DNA from: Intrasporangiaceae bacterium
GTDB lineage: Bacteria; Actinomycetota; Actinomycetes; Actinomycetales; Dermatophilaceae
DNA: 64,000 bases
Direction: 5' to 3'
NCBI GenBank assembly: GCA_021324575.1
Contig: JAJPIW010000035.1
Location: 26,155 to 90,154 of the forward strand
A program made the position numbers and the translations under genes. Positions 44,223 through 53,188 of this stretch are shown piece after piece (within the stretch, counting starts at the first letter, position 1; each line of letters opens with the position of its first letter). The notes below the pieces were generated by a model. It ran no database searches. It was not told where the DNA came from and was given only the letters and a program-made list of their open reading frames with translations.

Positions 44223-45866
44223 GTGACGACGCACGAGGTGACCAACGTGGTTCCGCGACCGGTCGGCCACGACGTGTATGCCGGTGACCCCGCCCTGCAG
44301 GCCTCCGTCGAGCGCTGGGTACCTGCCGACCGACGCTCCGACGTGGAGGCCCTCGGGCCGCTCGCCGGCAGCGAGCAGGCCCAGGACTGGGCCGACCGGG
44401 CCAACACCCACTCCCCCGTGCTGCGGACCCACGACCGCATTGGACGGCGGGTCGACGAAGTCGAGTTCGACCCTTCCTGGCACGAGCTGCTGGCCGTCGC
44501 GGTGGGCCACGGCCTCACCGCCGAACCGTGGACCCGCCCGGCCGGCAGCGGCGCCCACGCCGCCCGTGCGGCCGGCTTCATCGTCTGGTCCCAGGTCGAG
44601 CAGGGGCACCTCTGCCCGGTGTCGATGACGTATGCCGCGGCGCCGGCTCTCGCGACGACCCCACCTCTCGCGTCGGGCTGGCTCCCCGGGCTGGCCTCGC
44701 GCGAGTATGACCCGGGACTGCGCGAGCACCACGCCAAGGCCGGGCTCCTCGCCGGGATGGGCTTGACCGAGAAGCAGGGCGGCTCCGACGTCCGAGTCAA
44801 CACGACCTGGGCGGAGCGCCATGACGGCGGCCCGGTCGAAGGTGGAACGACCTTCCGACTGACCGGGCACAAGTGGTTCTGCTCGGCGCCGATGAGCGAC
44901 GTCTTCCTCGTCCTCGCCCAGACCGACGCCGGCCTCGGCTGCTTCCTCGTCCCTCGTGTCCTCGCCGACGGGTCGCCGAACCCCTTTGCTCTGCAACGCC
45001 TCAAGGACAAGCTCGGCAACCGGAGCAACGCCTCCTCCGAGATCGAGCTGGACGGCACGTGGGGCGCCCTCGTGGGAGAGGAGGGGCGCGGCATACGGAC
45101 CATCCTGGAGATGGTCTCGGCCACCCGGCTGGACTGCATCCTCGGCTCGGCTGCGACGATGCGTGCCGCCCTCAGCCGCGCGATCCACCACACCCGGCAC
45201 CGGCGCGCATTCGGTGCCCTGCTCGTCGACCAGCCCCTCATGCGCAACGTCCTCGCCGACCTCGCCCTGGAGTCCGAGGCCGCGTCCCTCCTCGGGATGC
45301 GGCTCGCCCGGGCGGTCGACGACGGCGAGACCGAGCTGACCCGGCTCGGGGTCGCCCTCGGCAAGTTCTGGGTCTGCAAGCGGACCTCACCGATGGTGGC
45401 CGAGGCCCTGGAGTGCCTCGGCGGCAACGGCTACGTCGAGGAGAACGGTCTGGCCCGCCTCTACCGCGAGGCACCGCTCAACTCGATCTGGGAGGGCTCG
45501 GGCAACGTCAACGCGCTCGACGTGCTCCGGGCCATGGTCCGCGAGCCCGCCTCGGTCGCCGCCCTCGGGAAGGAGCTTGCGCTCGCGCGCGGGTCGCATG
45601 CCGTCCTCGACGAAGCCATCGACGGCGTGGAAACCGCTGCCGCACAAGCACTTTCACCGGATGCCCCATGGTCGGCCCGTCGCGTCGTCGAGCGCCTGGC
45701 GATCACCCTGCAGGCCGGCCTGCTCGTCCGCCACGCCCCTGCCGAGGTCGCCGACGCCTTCGTCGCCAGCCGCCTCGGGGGCGACCACGGTGCGACGTTC
45801 GGGACACTCGGCCGGCTGACCCCGGAGGCCACGACGAACATCCTGGACCGGGCGCTGCCCGCCTGA
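44223..45866 (+). CDS. AidB-like acyl-CoA dehydrogenase-fold protein
   Basis: The 547-residue product opens with THEVTNVVPRPVGHDVYAGD, typical of AidB of the alkylation-damage response. It has the flavin-binding GLTEKQGGSDVR and HKWFCSAPMSDVFLVLA segments of the acyl-CoA dehydrogenase fold and the C-terminal GGNGYVEE ... PLNSIWEGSGNV motif. AidB binds FAD and DNA and protects against methylating agents. GTG 44223 has no ribosome site, but CATACT ends 7 bases before it, so the transcript may be leaderless. Confidence 0.85.
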   Translation: MTTHEVTNVVPRPVGHDVYAGDPALQASVERWVPADRRSDVEALGPLAGSEQAQDWADRANTHSPVLRTHDRIGRRVDEVEFDPSWHELLAVAVGHGLTAEPWTRPAGSGAHAARAAGFIVWSQVEQGHLCPVSMTYAAAPALATTPPLASGWLPGLASREYDPGLREHHAKAGLLAGMGLTEKQGGSDVRVNTTWAERHDGGPVEGGTTFRLTGHKWFCSAPMSDVFLVLAQTDAGLGCFLVPRVLADGSPNPFALQRLKDKLGNRSNASSEIELDGTWGALVGEEGRGIRTILEMVSATRLDCILGSAATMRAALSRAIHHTRHRRAFGALLVDQPLMRNVLADLALESEAASLLGMRLARAVDDGETELTRLGVALGKFWVCKRTSPMVAEALECLGGNGYVEENGLARLYREAPLNSIWEGSGNVNALDVLRAMVREPASVAALGKELALARGSHAVLDEAIDGVETAAAQALSPDAPWSARRVVERLAITLQAGLLVRHAPAEVADAFVASRLGGDHGATFGTLGRLTPEATTNILDRALPA

Positions 45867-45957
45867 CTCCCCTCCTTCTACCCACCGGTAGCGCACGGAC
45901 CGAGCATCCAAGCGGGCATGGAATACTGCACCCACACGACGACGGGAGGACAGCGCT

Positions 45958-46563
45958 GTGGACCCGACATCTGCCCAGATCGACGCTGCCGCCCAGACGG
46001 CCAGCGAGGTCGGACAGCGGATCAAGGCGGTCCGTCGTGCCCAGCGGATGACCATCGAGTCCCTCGCCGAGGCCAGTGGGCTCACCAAGAGCTTCCTGTC
46101 CAAGGTGGAGCGCGGCCGGTCCACCGCATCGGTCGCCGCGCTGCTGCGGGTCAGCGAGGCCCTCGGCCTGCCGCTCTCGAGCCTGTTCGAGAACTCCTCC
46201 ACCCGAACCGTGCTCCGGGCGGCGAACTACCCCAGGGTGGCGTTCGGTGGCCACCAGATGACCGAGTACCTCCTCACCCCGGTCGCCGAGCGCCGCGTCC
46301 AGGTGATGATGTCGCGCATCGTGCCGGGGGGCGGCAGCGGCGATGAGCTCTATCCGCTCCCGGGCGAGGTCGAGTTCGTGTTCGTCCTCTCCGGCACCAT
46401 CGAGCTGAACTTCAGCGACGAGCTGGTGCGCCTCGACACCGGCGACGCGATGACTTTCGACCCCGCCCTGCACCGCTCGTTCCACGTCCCCGAGTCGGCT
46501 CCAGAGACGACGGTGCTCTGGATGATCTATCCGGCACTGCCGCACCAGGTCCACCGGATCTGA
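45958..46563 (+). CDS. XRE-cupin transcriptional regulator
   Basis: The 201-residue product has an N-terminal XRE helix-turn-helix (IKAVRRAQRMTIESLAEASG then SFLSKVERGRST) and a C-terminal cupin domain with PLPGEVEFVFVLSG and DTGDAMTFDPALHRSF. This layout is typical of regulators of amine and amino-acid breakdown such as PuuR. It lies just upstream of the davA-davB genes on the same strand and is the probable local regulator. GGGAGGAC precedes GTG 45958. Confidence 0.85.
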   Translation: MDPTSAQIDAAAQTASEVGQRIKAVRRAQRMTIESLAEASGLTKSFLSKVERGRSTASVAALLRVSEALGLPLSSLFENSSTRTVLRAANYPRVAFGGHQMTEYLLTPVAERRVQVMMSRIVPGGGSGDELYPLPGEVEFVFVLSGTIELNFSDELVRLDTGDAMTFDPALHRSFHVPESAPETTVLWMIYPALPHQVHRI

Positions 46564-46724
46564 CCCTCGCTGCCGTCCAGCGACGCGGCGAGCCGCTTGG
46601 GACCGGCAGGCAACTCTGTGTCCTCAGAGGGACACCCGGTTGACAAGCCACTCCGCGCCCTTCGATGATTGACCCCCAGCCCGCCGTCGGGGGCTGAGCC
46701 GAAGCGTCGAGGTGGAGGTTTCTC

Positions 46725-47540
46725 GTGGGCGTCCGCGTCGCCATGTACCAGGGCCCCGAGCAGTCGTCCGACGTGGCGGGCAACCTCGCGGCGATCGAGG
46801 CAGCCGCCCAGCGGGCCGCCGCGGCCGGGGCCGATCTGCTCGTCACCCCCGAGATGTCGGTGACCGGCTACAACATCGGGCCCCTGGCCCACGAGCGGGC
46901 CGAGCCGGCCGACGGTCCGATCGCGACGCGGGTTGCCGAGCTGGCTCGGGCCCAGGGACTGGCGATCGCCTACGGCTTCCCCGAGCGCACGGCATACGGG
47001 GTCCACAACACGGTGCAGGTCATCGGCGCCGAGGGCACGGTCCTCGCCGCCTACCGCAAGACCCACCTCTTCGGCGAGCTCGACCACTCCCTCTTCGTAC
47101 CCGGCAACGACCTCGTCGTCCAGTTCCCCCTCGGTGGGCTGACCTTCGGGTTGGCCATCTGCTACGACATCGAGTTCCCCGAGCTGGCCCGCGCCCACGG
47201 TGACGCCGGCACCGACGTGCTCCTCGCGCCGACCGGGCTGATGGCGCCGTTCGAGGTCGTCAGCCGGATCCTCGTCCCGGCACGCGCGTACGAGAACCAG
47301 CTGTATGCCGTCTACGTGAACCGTTGCGGCGTCGAGGCCGACCTCACCTACTGCGGCCTCACCTGCGCCGTGGCGCCGGACGGGTCCGACCTGGTCCGGG
47401 GCGGGCTCGGTGAGCAGCTCCTCGTCGCCGACCTCGACCCTGACACGCTTGCCGCCTCACGTGCGCTCAACACCCACCTGTTCGACCGCCGCGGCGACCT
47501 CTACCCCACCACGCCCGACTGGAGGCACCCCACCCAATGA
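46725..47540 (+). CDS. davA: 5-aminovaleramide amidohydrolase-like nitrilase-family enzyme
   Basis: This is a carbon-nitrogen hydrolase of 271 residues with the catalytic triad Glu43 (TPEMSVTGYN), Lys112 (YRKTHLFGELD) and Cys146 (ICYDIEFPE). It resembles DavA of Pseudomonas putida closely along its length. DavA turns 5-aminovaleramide into 5-aminovalerate in lysine breakdown. The next gene, overlapping by 4 bases, is a lysine 2-monooxygenase that makes exactly that amide, which strongly supports the function. Other amides remain possible. Confidence 0.88.
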   Translation: MGVRVAMYQGPEQSSDVAGNLAAIEAAAQRAAAAGADLLVTPEMSVTGYNIGPLAHERAEPADGPIATRVAELARAQGLAIAYGFPERTAYGVHNTVQVIGAEGTVLAAYRKTHLFGELDHSLFVPGNDLVVQFPLGGLTFGLAICYDIEFPELARAHGDAGTDVLLAPTGLMAPFEVVSRILVPARAYENQLYAVYVNRCGVEADLTYCGLTCAVAPDGSDLVRGGLGEQLLVADLDPDTLAASRALNTHLFDRRGDLYPTTPDWRHPTQ

Positions 47541-49219
47541 GCAGCGTCCCCGCCCACGACTACGCGCCCGCCGAGCCGCCCCTCACCATGTTCGGCCCGG
47601 ACTTCCCGTTCGCCTACGACGACTACGTCCGCAGCCCGTACGGGATCGGCTCGGTTCCCGAGTCCGCGCACGGCACCCGGGTCGCCGTCATCGGCGGCGG
47701 CATCTCGGGGATGCTCGCGGCCCGTGAGCTGCTCCGGATGGGTCTGCGTCCGGTCGTCTACGAGTCCGACCAGATCGGCGGGCGGATGCGTTCGGTCCCC
47801 TTCGAGGACCACCCCGGCATCGTCGCCGAGATGGGCTCGATGCGCTTCCCGCCCTCCTCCACGACGCTCTTCCACTACATCGACGCCCTCGGGCTGCAGA
47901 CCGAGCCGTTCCCCAACCCACTCGCCGAGGCGACGCCGAGCACCGTCGTCGACCTCAAGGGGGTCACCCACTACGCGCACACCCTGGCCGACCTGCCCGA
48001 CGTCTTCACCGAGGTCTCGGTCGCCTGGCAGCGGACCCTGGAGGAGCTCGCCGAGCTGGTGCCGCTCCAGGACGCCATCCGCCACCGTGACGTCGCCGCC
48101 CTCAAGGAGGTGTGGAACGACCTGGTCGTCCGCCTCGACGACGAGACGTTCTACGGGTTCCTCTGTCGTTCCGAGGCGTTCGCCAGCTTCCGGCTCCGCG
48201 AGATCTTCGGGCAGGTCGGCTTCGGGACCGGCGGCTGGGACACCGACTACCCCAACTCGATCCTGGAGATCCTGCGGGTCGTGAGCACCGCCGCAGACGA
48301 CCACCACCGCGGCATCGTCGGCGGCTCCCAGCAGCTGCCGAGCCGGCTGTGGTCCACGCCCGTCGAGGACGCCGCGCACTGGCCGGCCGGCACATCGGTG
48401 CGCTCCCTCCACGAGGGCGAGCGCCCGCGTAGCGGCGTCGTCGAGATCCGCCGCACCCACCCGGACAGCTACACGATCACCGACGAGGACGGCCGGATCG
48501 ACACCTACCCGGTCGTCATCAACACGGCCCAGGCGTGGATGCTCCTCAACACGATCCGCAGCGACGAGCGGCTGCTGCCCATCGACCACTGGACGGCCAT
48601 CGAGCGGACCCACTACATGGGGTCCAGCAAGGTCTTCGTCCTCGTCGACCGGCCGTTCTGGAAGGACCTCGACCCGGTCACCGGCCGCGAGACGATGAGC
48701 ATGACCCTCACCGACCGGATGAGCCGCGGCACCTACCTCCTCGACCAGGGCGAGGGGCGACCGGGCCTGATCTGCCTCAGCTACACATGGGCCGACGACT
48801 CGCTGAAGCTGCTGCCCCTGGACCCGGCAGCTCGGATGGACATCATGCTGGACTCCCTCGCCCAGATCTATCCGGGCGTCGACATCCGCTCGCACGTCAT
48901 CGCCAGCCCGGTCACCCTCACCTGGGAGGCCGAGCGGTCCTTCATGGGCGCCTTCAAGGCCAACCTGCCCGGCCATTACCGCTACCAGGAACGGCTCTAC
49001 ACGCACTTCATGCAGGACCGTATGCCGGCCGAGCACCGCGGCTTCTTCCTCGCCGGCGACGACGTCTCCTGGACGGCAGGATGGGCCGAGGGCGCCGTCA
49101 CGACGGCCCTGAACGCCGTGTGGGGCGTCATGCACCACCTCGGCGGCGCCACGCATCCCGACAACCCCGGGCCGGGCGACGTGTTCGACGACCTCGCGCC
49201 CATCGTCCTGCCCGACTGA
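47537..49219 (+). CDS. davB: L-lysine 2-monooxygenase-like flavin amine oxidase
   Basis: A 560-residue FAD enzyme of the amine oxidase family. The opening MFGPDFPFAYDD, the dinucleotide site VAVIGGGISGMLAARE, the segments AEMGSMRFP and GQVGFGTGGWDTDYPNS, and the ending HPDNPGPGDVF match DavB, which oxidises lysine to 5-aminovaleramide with release of CO2. The C-terminal GDDVSWTAGWAEGAV is the second flavin contact. Coupled translation with davA fits the delta-aminovalerate pathway. A related tryptophan monooxygenase role is less likely given the close DavB match. Confidence 0.9.
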   Translation: MSSVPAHDYAPAEPPLTMFGPDFPFAYDDYVRSPYGIGSVPESAHGTRVAVIGGGISGMLAARELLRMGLRPVVYESDQIGGRMRSVPFEDHPGIVAEMGSMRFPPSSTTLFHYIDALGLQTEPFPNPLAEATPSTVVDLKGVTHYAHTLADLPDVFTEVSVAWQRTLEELAELVPLQDAIRHRDVAALKEVWNDLVVRLDDETFYGFLCRSEAFASFRLREIFGQVGFGTGGWDTDYPNSILEILRVVSTAADDHHRGIVGGSQQLPSRLWSTPVEDAAHWPAGTSVRSLHEGERPRSGVVEIRRTHPDSYTITDEDGRIDTYPVVINTAQAWMLLNTIRSDERLLPIDHWTAIERTHYMGSSKVFVLVDRPFWKDLDPVTGRETMSMTLTDRMSRGTYLLDQGEGRPGLICLSYTWADDSLKLLPLDPAARMDIMLDSLAQIYPGVDIRSHVIASPVTLTWEAERSFMGAFKANLPGHYRYQERLYTHFMQDRMPAEHRGFFLAGDDVSWTAGWAEGAVTTALNAVWGVMHHLGGATHPDNPGPGDVFDDLAPIVLPD

Positions 49220-49283
49220 ACCCGCCCGCCCCAACCCGCCCGCCCCTGACCGACGCACCCTGACCGAAGAAACGGAGTCCGCC

Positions 49284-50954
49284 ATGGCCCCCACCGACCC
49301 CGCCGACAGCACCCCCACCAAGCCCACCGTGGCCAAGCGCACGGCGACCAAGCGGGGTACCGCGCGCAAGGGCGCCACCCCCCGAGCCCGCGCCGTGGCG
49401 GCGAGCCCCGCCGCTGTCGCACCGGTTCCCGACGACCACGTGACGATGGCGACCGACGCGGCATACGGGCCCGCGGTGGTGAGCGCCGGCCGGCCCGTGC
49501 TCCGGAACATCTCCGAGGTGCGCCACTTCTTCCGGACCAACGACGTCCCGATCTACTTCGTCGGCGCGACGCCGTTCAACCTGCTCGGCCTGGACCGCTG
49601 GGTCCGCAACTTCACCTACATCACGTACTACGACGCATGGGACGGCGCCCACCCCCGCGTCTTCACCCCGACCTACAAGCCGTACCAGGAGTTCGAGAGC
49701 GGCGAGGAGATCAACAACTGGCTGCTCGCCAACGCCGAGGTGCGCGCGTTCATCGCCGCGCGTGCGGTCAAGGGTGTCCGGCCCAAGATCGCCATGGTGT
49801 TCTTCGACGACGAGACCGAGCGGATCTGTGCTGAGCTCGGCTACGACCTCATCCTGCCCCCCGCCGAGCTGCGCAACCACCTGGACTCCAAGCTCGTGAC
49901 GACCCGGATCGCCAACGAGGTGGGCGTGCCCAGCGTCCCCAACGTGATGGCGACCGTCGAGGACTGGGACGGGCTGGTCGCTGCCGCCGAGGCAGCCGGC
50001 CTGGGCACCGACCTGGTCGTCCAGACGGCATACGGCGACTCCGGCAAGACGACCTTCTTCATCGCCTCCGAGTCGGACTGGCGCAAGCACCGCAAGGAGA
50101 TCGTCGGCAACGAGATCAAGGCGATGAAGCGGATCAACAACCGCCCGGTCGCCGTCGAGGCCGTCCTCACCTCGTGCGGCACGGTGGTCGGGCCGTTCAT
50201 GACCGAGCTGACCGGCCACGCCAAGCTCACCCCCTACCGCGGCGGCTGGTGCGGCAACGAGATGTACCCCGACGTCCTCACCGGCGACCTGCGCGCCCGG
50301 GCCGCTGACCTCGTCCGACGGCTCGGCGACCGGCTCGGCGACGAGGGCTACCGCGGCTTCTTCGAGGTCGACGTCCTCATCGACGTCGACACCGACGAGG
50401 TCTACCTCGGCGAGCTCAACCCCCGCATCAGTGGCGCCTCGGCGATCACGAACGTGACGGCCGGGGCGTATGCCGACGTGCCGCTGTTCCTCTTCCACCT
50501 CCTGGAGTTCATGGACGTGGACCTGGCCATCGACGTCGACGAGGTCAACGACCGCTGGCGCGAGCTGGCGGCGGTCGACCTCTGGTCGCAGATGATCATC
50601 AAGGAGACGGCGCCCATCGTCGAGCGGATCACGACCGCCGCCCCCACCGGCGCCTACACGCTCGACGCCAGCGGTGCCCTCGTCTTCCGCCGCGCCGCAC
50701 TGGACTGGCACCAGCTGCAGAACGAGAACGAGGCCTTCTTCCTGCGCATCTACGGGCCGGGCGACTTCCGGTGGAAGGGCGCCGACCTCGGCGTGCTCGT
50801 CACCAAGGGTCGGCTGCAGACCCGCCGGCCGGGCTCCCCCGTGGGGCTGACCATCCGGGCCAAGCACCTCATCGACTCGATCCGCGCCCAGTACACCGGG
50901 GTGGCGCTCATGCCGCCGCCGGAGCAGGTCCCGACCACCCTCACCAAGGGCTGA
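49284..50954 (+). CDS. ATP-grasp protein (biotin-carboxylase-like) with a basic N-terminal tail
   Basis: The 556-residue product starts with about 45 residues rich in Lys, Thr, Ala and Pro (VAKRTATKRGTARKG), like a histone H1 tail. It then has an ATP-grasp ligase fold: PPAELRNHLDSKLVTTRIAN, VVQTAYGDSGKTTFF as the ATP-binding lysine and loop region, and the metal-binding GYRGFFEVDVLID ... YLGELNPRISGAS. No biotin-carrier or carboxyltransferase domain is present, so biotin carboxylase activity is unlikely. CGGAG before ATG 49284 supports the long start. It follows davB by 64 bases. A ligase step on 5-aminovalerate or a similar acid is an inference. Confidence 0.75.
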   Translation: MAPTDPADSTPTKPTVAKRTATKRGTARKGATPRARAVAASPAAVAPVPDDHVTMATDAAYGPAVVSAGRPVLRNISEVRHFFRTNDVPIYFVGATPFNLLGLDRWVRNFTYITYYDAWDGAHPRVFTPTYKPYQEFESGEEINNWLLANAEVRAFIAARAVKGVRPKIAMVFFDDETERICAELGYDLILPPAELRNHLDSKLVTTRIANEVGVPSVPNVMATVEDWDGLVAAAEAAGLGTDLVVQTAYGDSGKTTFFIASESDWRKHRKEIVGNEIKAMKRINNRPVAVEAVLTSCGTVVGPFMTELTGHAKLTPYRGGWCGNEMYPDVLTGDLRARAADLVRRLGDRLGDEGYRGFFEVDVLIDVDTDEVYLGELNPRISGASAITNVTAGAYADVPLFLFHLLEFMDVDLAIDVDEVNDRWRELAAVDLWSQMIIKETAPIVERITTAAPTGAYTLDASGALVFRRAALDWHQLQNENEAFFLRIYGPGDFRWKGADLGVLVTKGRLQTRRPGSPVGLTIRAKHLIDSIRAQYTGVALMPPPEQVPTTLTKG

Positions 50955-51028
50955 GCCCTCCCGACCTAGACTCGCGGGAGAGACCGGGGTTCCTCACGGG
51001 ACCCGCAAGCGCAACGACGAGGGAACGT

Positions 51029-52252
51029 GTGAACACGGTGGTGACAGGCGAGGATACGACGCGCCCGCAGGCAGGGGTGACCCTCGACAACTGGCAGACC
51101 GCACCGCAGCTGCCCTGGTCCTTCCAGCACATCGAGGACCTCTTCCCGACGGCCGTCATCGACCGCGGGTCGGGTCCGGTGGCCACGTTGGGCCCGGCCG
51201 CGACGTTGGGCTCGGCCTGGTCGCCGGCGTCCGACGTCACGGCCCTGCCGGTCGCCCAGCCCGACGGGTCGGTGACGAGCGTCGGTGCCATCATGGCGGC
51301 CACCGACACCGACGGCTGGATCGTGACCCACGACGGCGCGGTCCTCGCCGAGAGCTACCCGCTCGGCATGCCTGCCGACACCCGGCACCTGCTCATGTCG
51401 GTGAGCAAGTCGCTCGTCGGCGCGGTCGCCGGCGCGCTCGTCGACGGGGGCGCCCTGGACCCCGAAGAGGAGCTCACGGCATACGTCCCCGCGCTCGCCG
51501 AGAGCGGCTACGCCGGTGCGACCGTCCGCAACCTGCTCGACATGCGATCGGGCATCCGCTTCGGCGAGGACTACCTTGACCCGACGGCCGAGGTACGGGT
51601 GCTGGAGCAGGCCATCGGCTGGGCGCCGCGAGCCCACCCGCTCGTCCCGCGCACGATGTTCGACTACCTCCTCACGCTGCGCGCCAAGGGGCCCCACGGC
51701 GGGCCGTTCGAGTACCGCAGCGGGGAGACCGACGTGCTCGGGTGGGTGTGCGAGGCCGCCGGTGGGTCCCGTATGCCGCGCCTCATGTCCGACCTGCTCT
51801 GGTCCCGGCTGGGCGCGGAGGAGGACGCTGTCATCGGGGTCGACTCGGCGGGCAGCGGCATGTTCGACGGTGGGATCTGCACGACGCTGCGCGACCTCGT
51901 CCGGTTCGGGAGCATCTTTGTCGGCGATGGTGCCTCGATGACCGGCGCCCAGGTGCTCTCCTCGGCGTGGGTCGCCGACACCCTCGCCGGCGGCCCAGAC
52001 TCCCGGGCCGCCTTCGCGGCGAGCCCGAGCGAGACCCTCATGCCCGGCGGCATGTACCGCAACCAGCTCTGGTTCCCCTACCCCGGCTCCACGGTGCTGC
52101 TCTGCCTCGGGATCCACGGGCAGATGATCTATGTCAACCGGGCCGCCCGAGTCGTCGCGGCCAAGCTGTCCAGCTGGCCGGAGCCGCAGCACGCGTGGAA
52201 GCTCTTCTCGACGCTACGGGCCTTCGACGCGGTGGCGGCGCAGTTCGTCTGA
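51029..52252 (+). CDS. Serine hydrolase of the beta-lactamase class C fold
   Basis: The 407-residue product has the SxxK nucleophile motif MSVSKSLVGAV near residue 125, a YRSGE segment as the Tyr motif, and a likely third motif near CLGIHGQMIYVN. No signal peptide is visible, so it should be cytoplasmic and is more likely an amidase or esterase than an antibiotic lactamase. Similar proteins include 6-aminohexanoate-dimer hydrolases, which cut amides of omega-amino acids. That would fit a cluster producing 5-aminovalerate, but it is inference. The start is GTG 51029 with GAGGGA before it. Confidence 0.78.
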   Translation: MNTVVTGEDTTRPQAGVTLDNWQTAPQLPWSFQHIEDLFPTAVIDRGSGPVATLGPAATLGSAWSPASDVTALPVAQPDGSVTSVGAIMAATDTDGWIVTHDGAVLAESYPLGMPADTRHLLMSVSKSLVGAVAGALVDGGALDPEEELTAYVPALAESGYAGATVRNLLDMRSGIRFGEDYLDPTAEVRVLEQAIGWAPRAHPLVPRTMFDYLLTLRAKGPHGGPFEYRSGETDVLGWVCEAAGGSRMPRLMSDLLWSRLGAEEDAVIGVDSAGSGMFDGGICTTLRDLVRFGSIFVGDGASMTGAQVLSSAWVADTLAGGPDSRAAFAASPSETLMPGGMYRNQLWFPYPGSTVLLCLGIHGQMIYVNRAARVVAAKLSSWPEPQHAWKLFSTLRAFDAVAAQFV

Positions 52253-52264
52253 GTCGCCGGCAGG

Positions 52265-53188
52265 TCAGCCGGTGACGTCGACCTCGTCCACGTCACCGGC
52301 GGCGACGTCGCGGGGCACGACAACGACCGGGACCGGGGAGTGCCGGACGATCTTGGTCGCGTTGGACCCGATGAACACCCGGGCGATGGCCCCGCTGCTG
52401 CTCGACCCCACGACGAGCACGTCGCCCTCGTCCCAGGTCACGTCCTCGATCGCCTGCTGCCAGCTCGGCCCCCACCCCACGACGCTGGCCGCCAGCAGGG
52501 GTGGCTCGGGCAGCCGGCGGACATCGGCGAGGACGTCCTCGGCATGGCCGTGGATCGCGGCGATCCACTCCTGCACGACCGGCTCCTCGCCGCGTGACCC
52601 GATGCCCGCCGTGATGGGCGATGGCGGCCGGACGGCGAACGAGGCGAGCCGCAGGGTGGCCCCGACCCGGCCGGCCACGCGGGCTGCCGCGATGACGAGG
52701 TCGTCGGCCGCCTCCGAGCCTCCGTATGCCGCGGTGACCCGGCGTACGCGTCCGTCGGCACGGGCCCGGAACCCGCGGGGGGCCAGGGCGACGGGGCGAG
52801 CAGAGCTGTGCACGAGGCGGTCGCTGACACTGCCCAGGGCCACGTGCCCGAAGACCCCGGCCGAGGACGACCCGACGACGACGAGGCTCGCATCGTGCAC
52901 GTCGGCCACCTCGAGGAGCCCTTCGGCGGCCGAGGACGCGTGCTGGACGACAGTCGTGACCGGGACGTCGGACGGGAGCGCGGCGCGGGCGCCGGCGAGG
53001 GCCCGGTCGGCTGCCTCGACGAGGTAGGACTGGTACTCGGCGTCGACCCGCGCCAGGCTCGGGTACCACGGAGCGGGGACCACCGAGGCGACCACCACGT
53101 CCTCGCCGGCCGACCGGGCCAGCTCGGCCGCGAGGTGGAGTGCGGCCTTGCCCCCGTGCTCCGGGGCGGCACCGACGACGAGCGTCAT
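52265..53188 (-). CDS. Tandem universal stress protein
   Basis: A 307-residue protein with two UspA domains. The first has the ATP-binding end VVVGSSSAGVFGHVALGSVS followed by DRLVHSS, and the second has VLVVGSSSSGAIARVFIGSN followed by ATKIVRHS. Both follow the G-2x-G-9x-G(S/T) pattern. It overlaps the upstream amino-acid permease gene by 4 bases (ATGA). Permease-Usp pairs are common, and the Usp may bind ATP or AMP to tune transport. Confidence 0.88.
   Translation of the reverse strand: MTLVVGAAPEHGGKAALHLAAELARSAGEDVVVASVVPAPWYPSLARVDAEYQSYLVEAADRALAGARAALPSDVPVTTVVQHASSAAEGLLEVADVHDASLVVVGSSSAGVFGHVALGSVSDRLVHSSARPVALAPRGFRARADGRVRRVTAAYGGSEAADDLVIAAARVAGRVGATLRLASFAVRPPSPITAGIGSRGEEPVVQEWIAAIHGHAEDVLADVRRLPEPPLLAASVVGWGPSWQQAIEDVTWDEGDVLVVGSSSSGAIARVFIGSNATKIVRHSPVPVVVVPRDVAAGDVDEVDVTG

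Noticed and set aside
49284..50954. Biotin carboxylase of an acyl-CoA carboxylase
   Set aside because: It has the ATP-grasp fold, but no biotin carrier or carboxyltransferase gene is near and key biotin carboxylase motifs are not visible.
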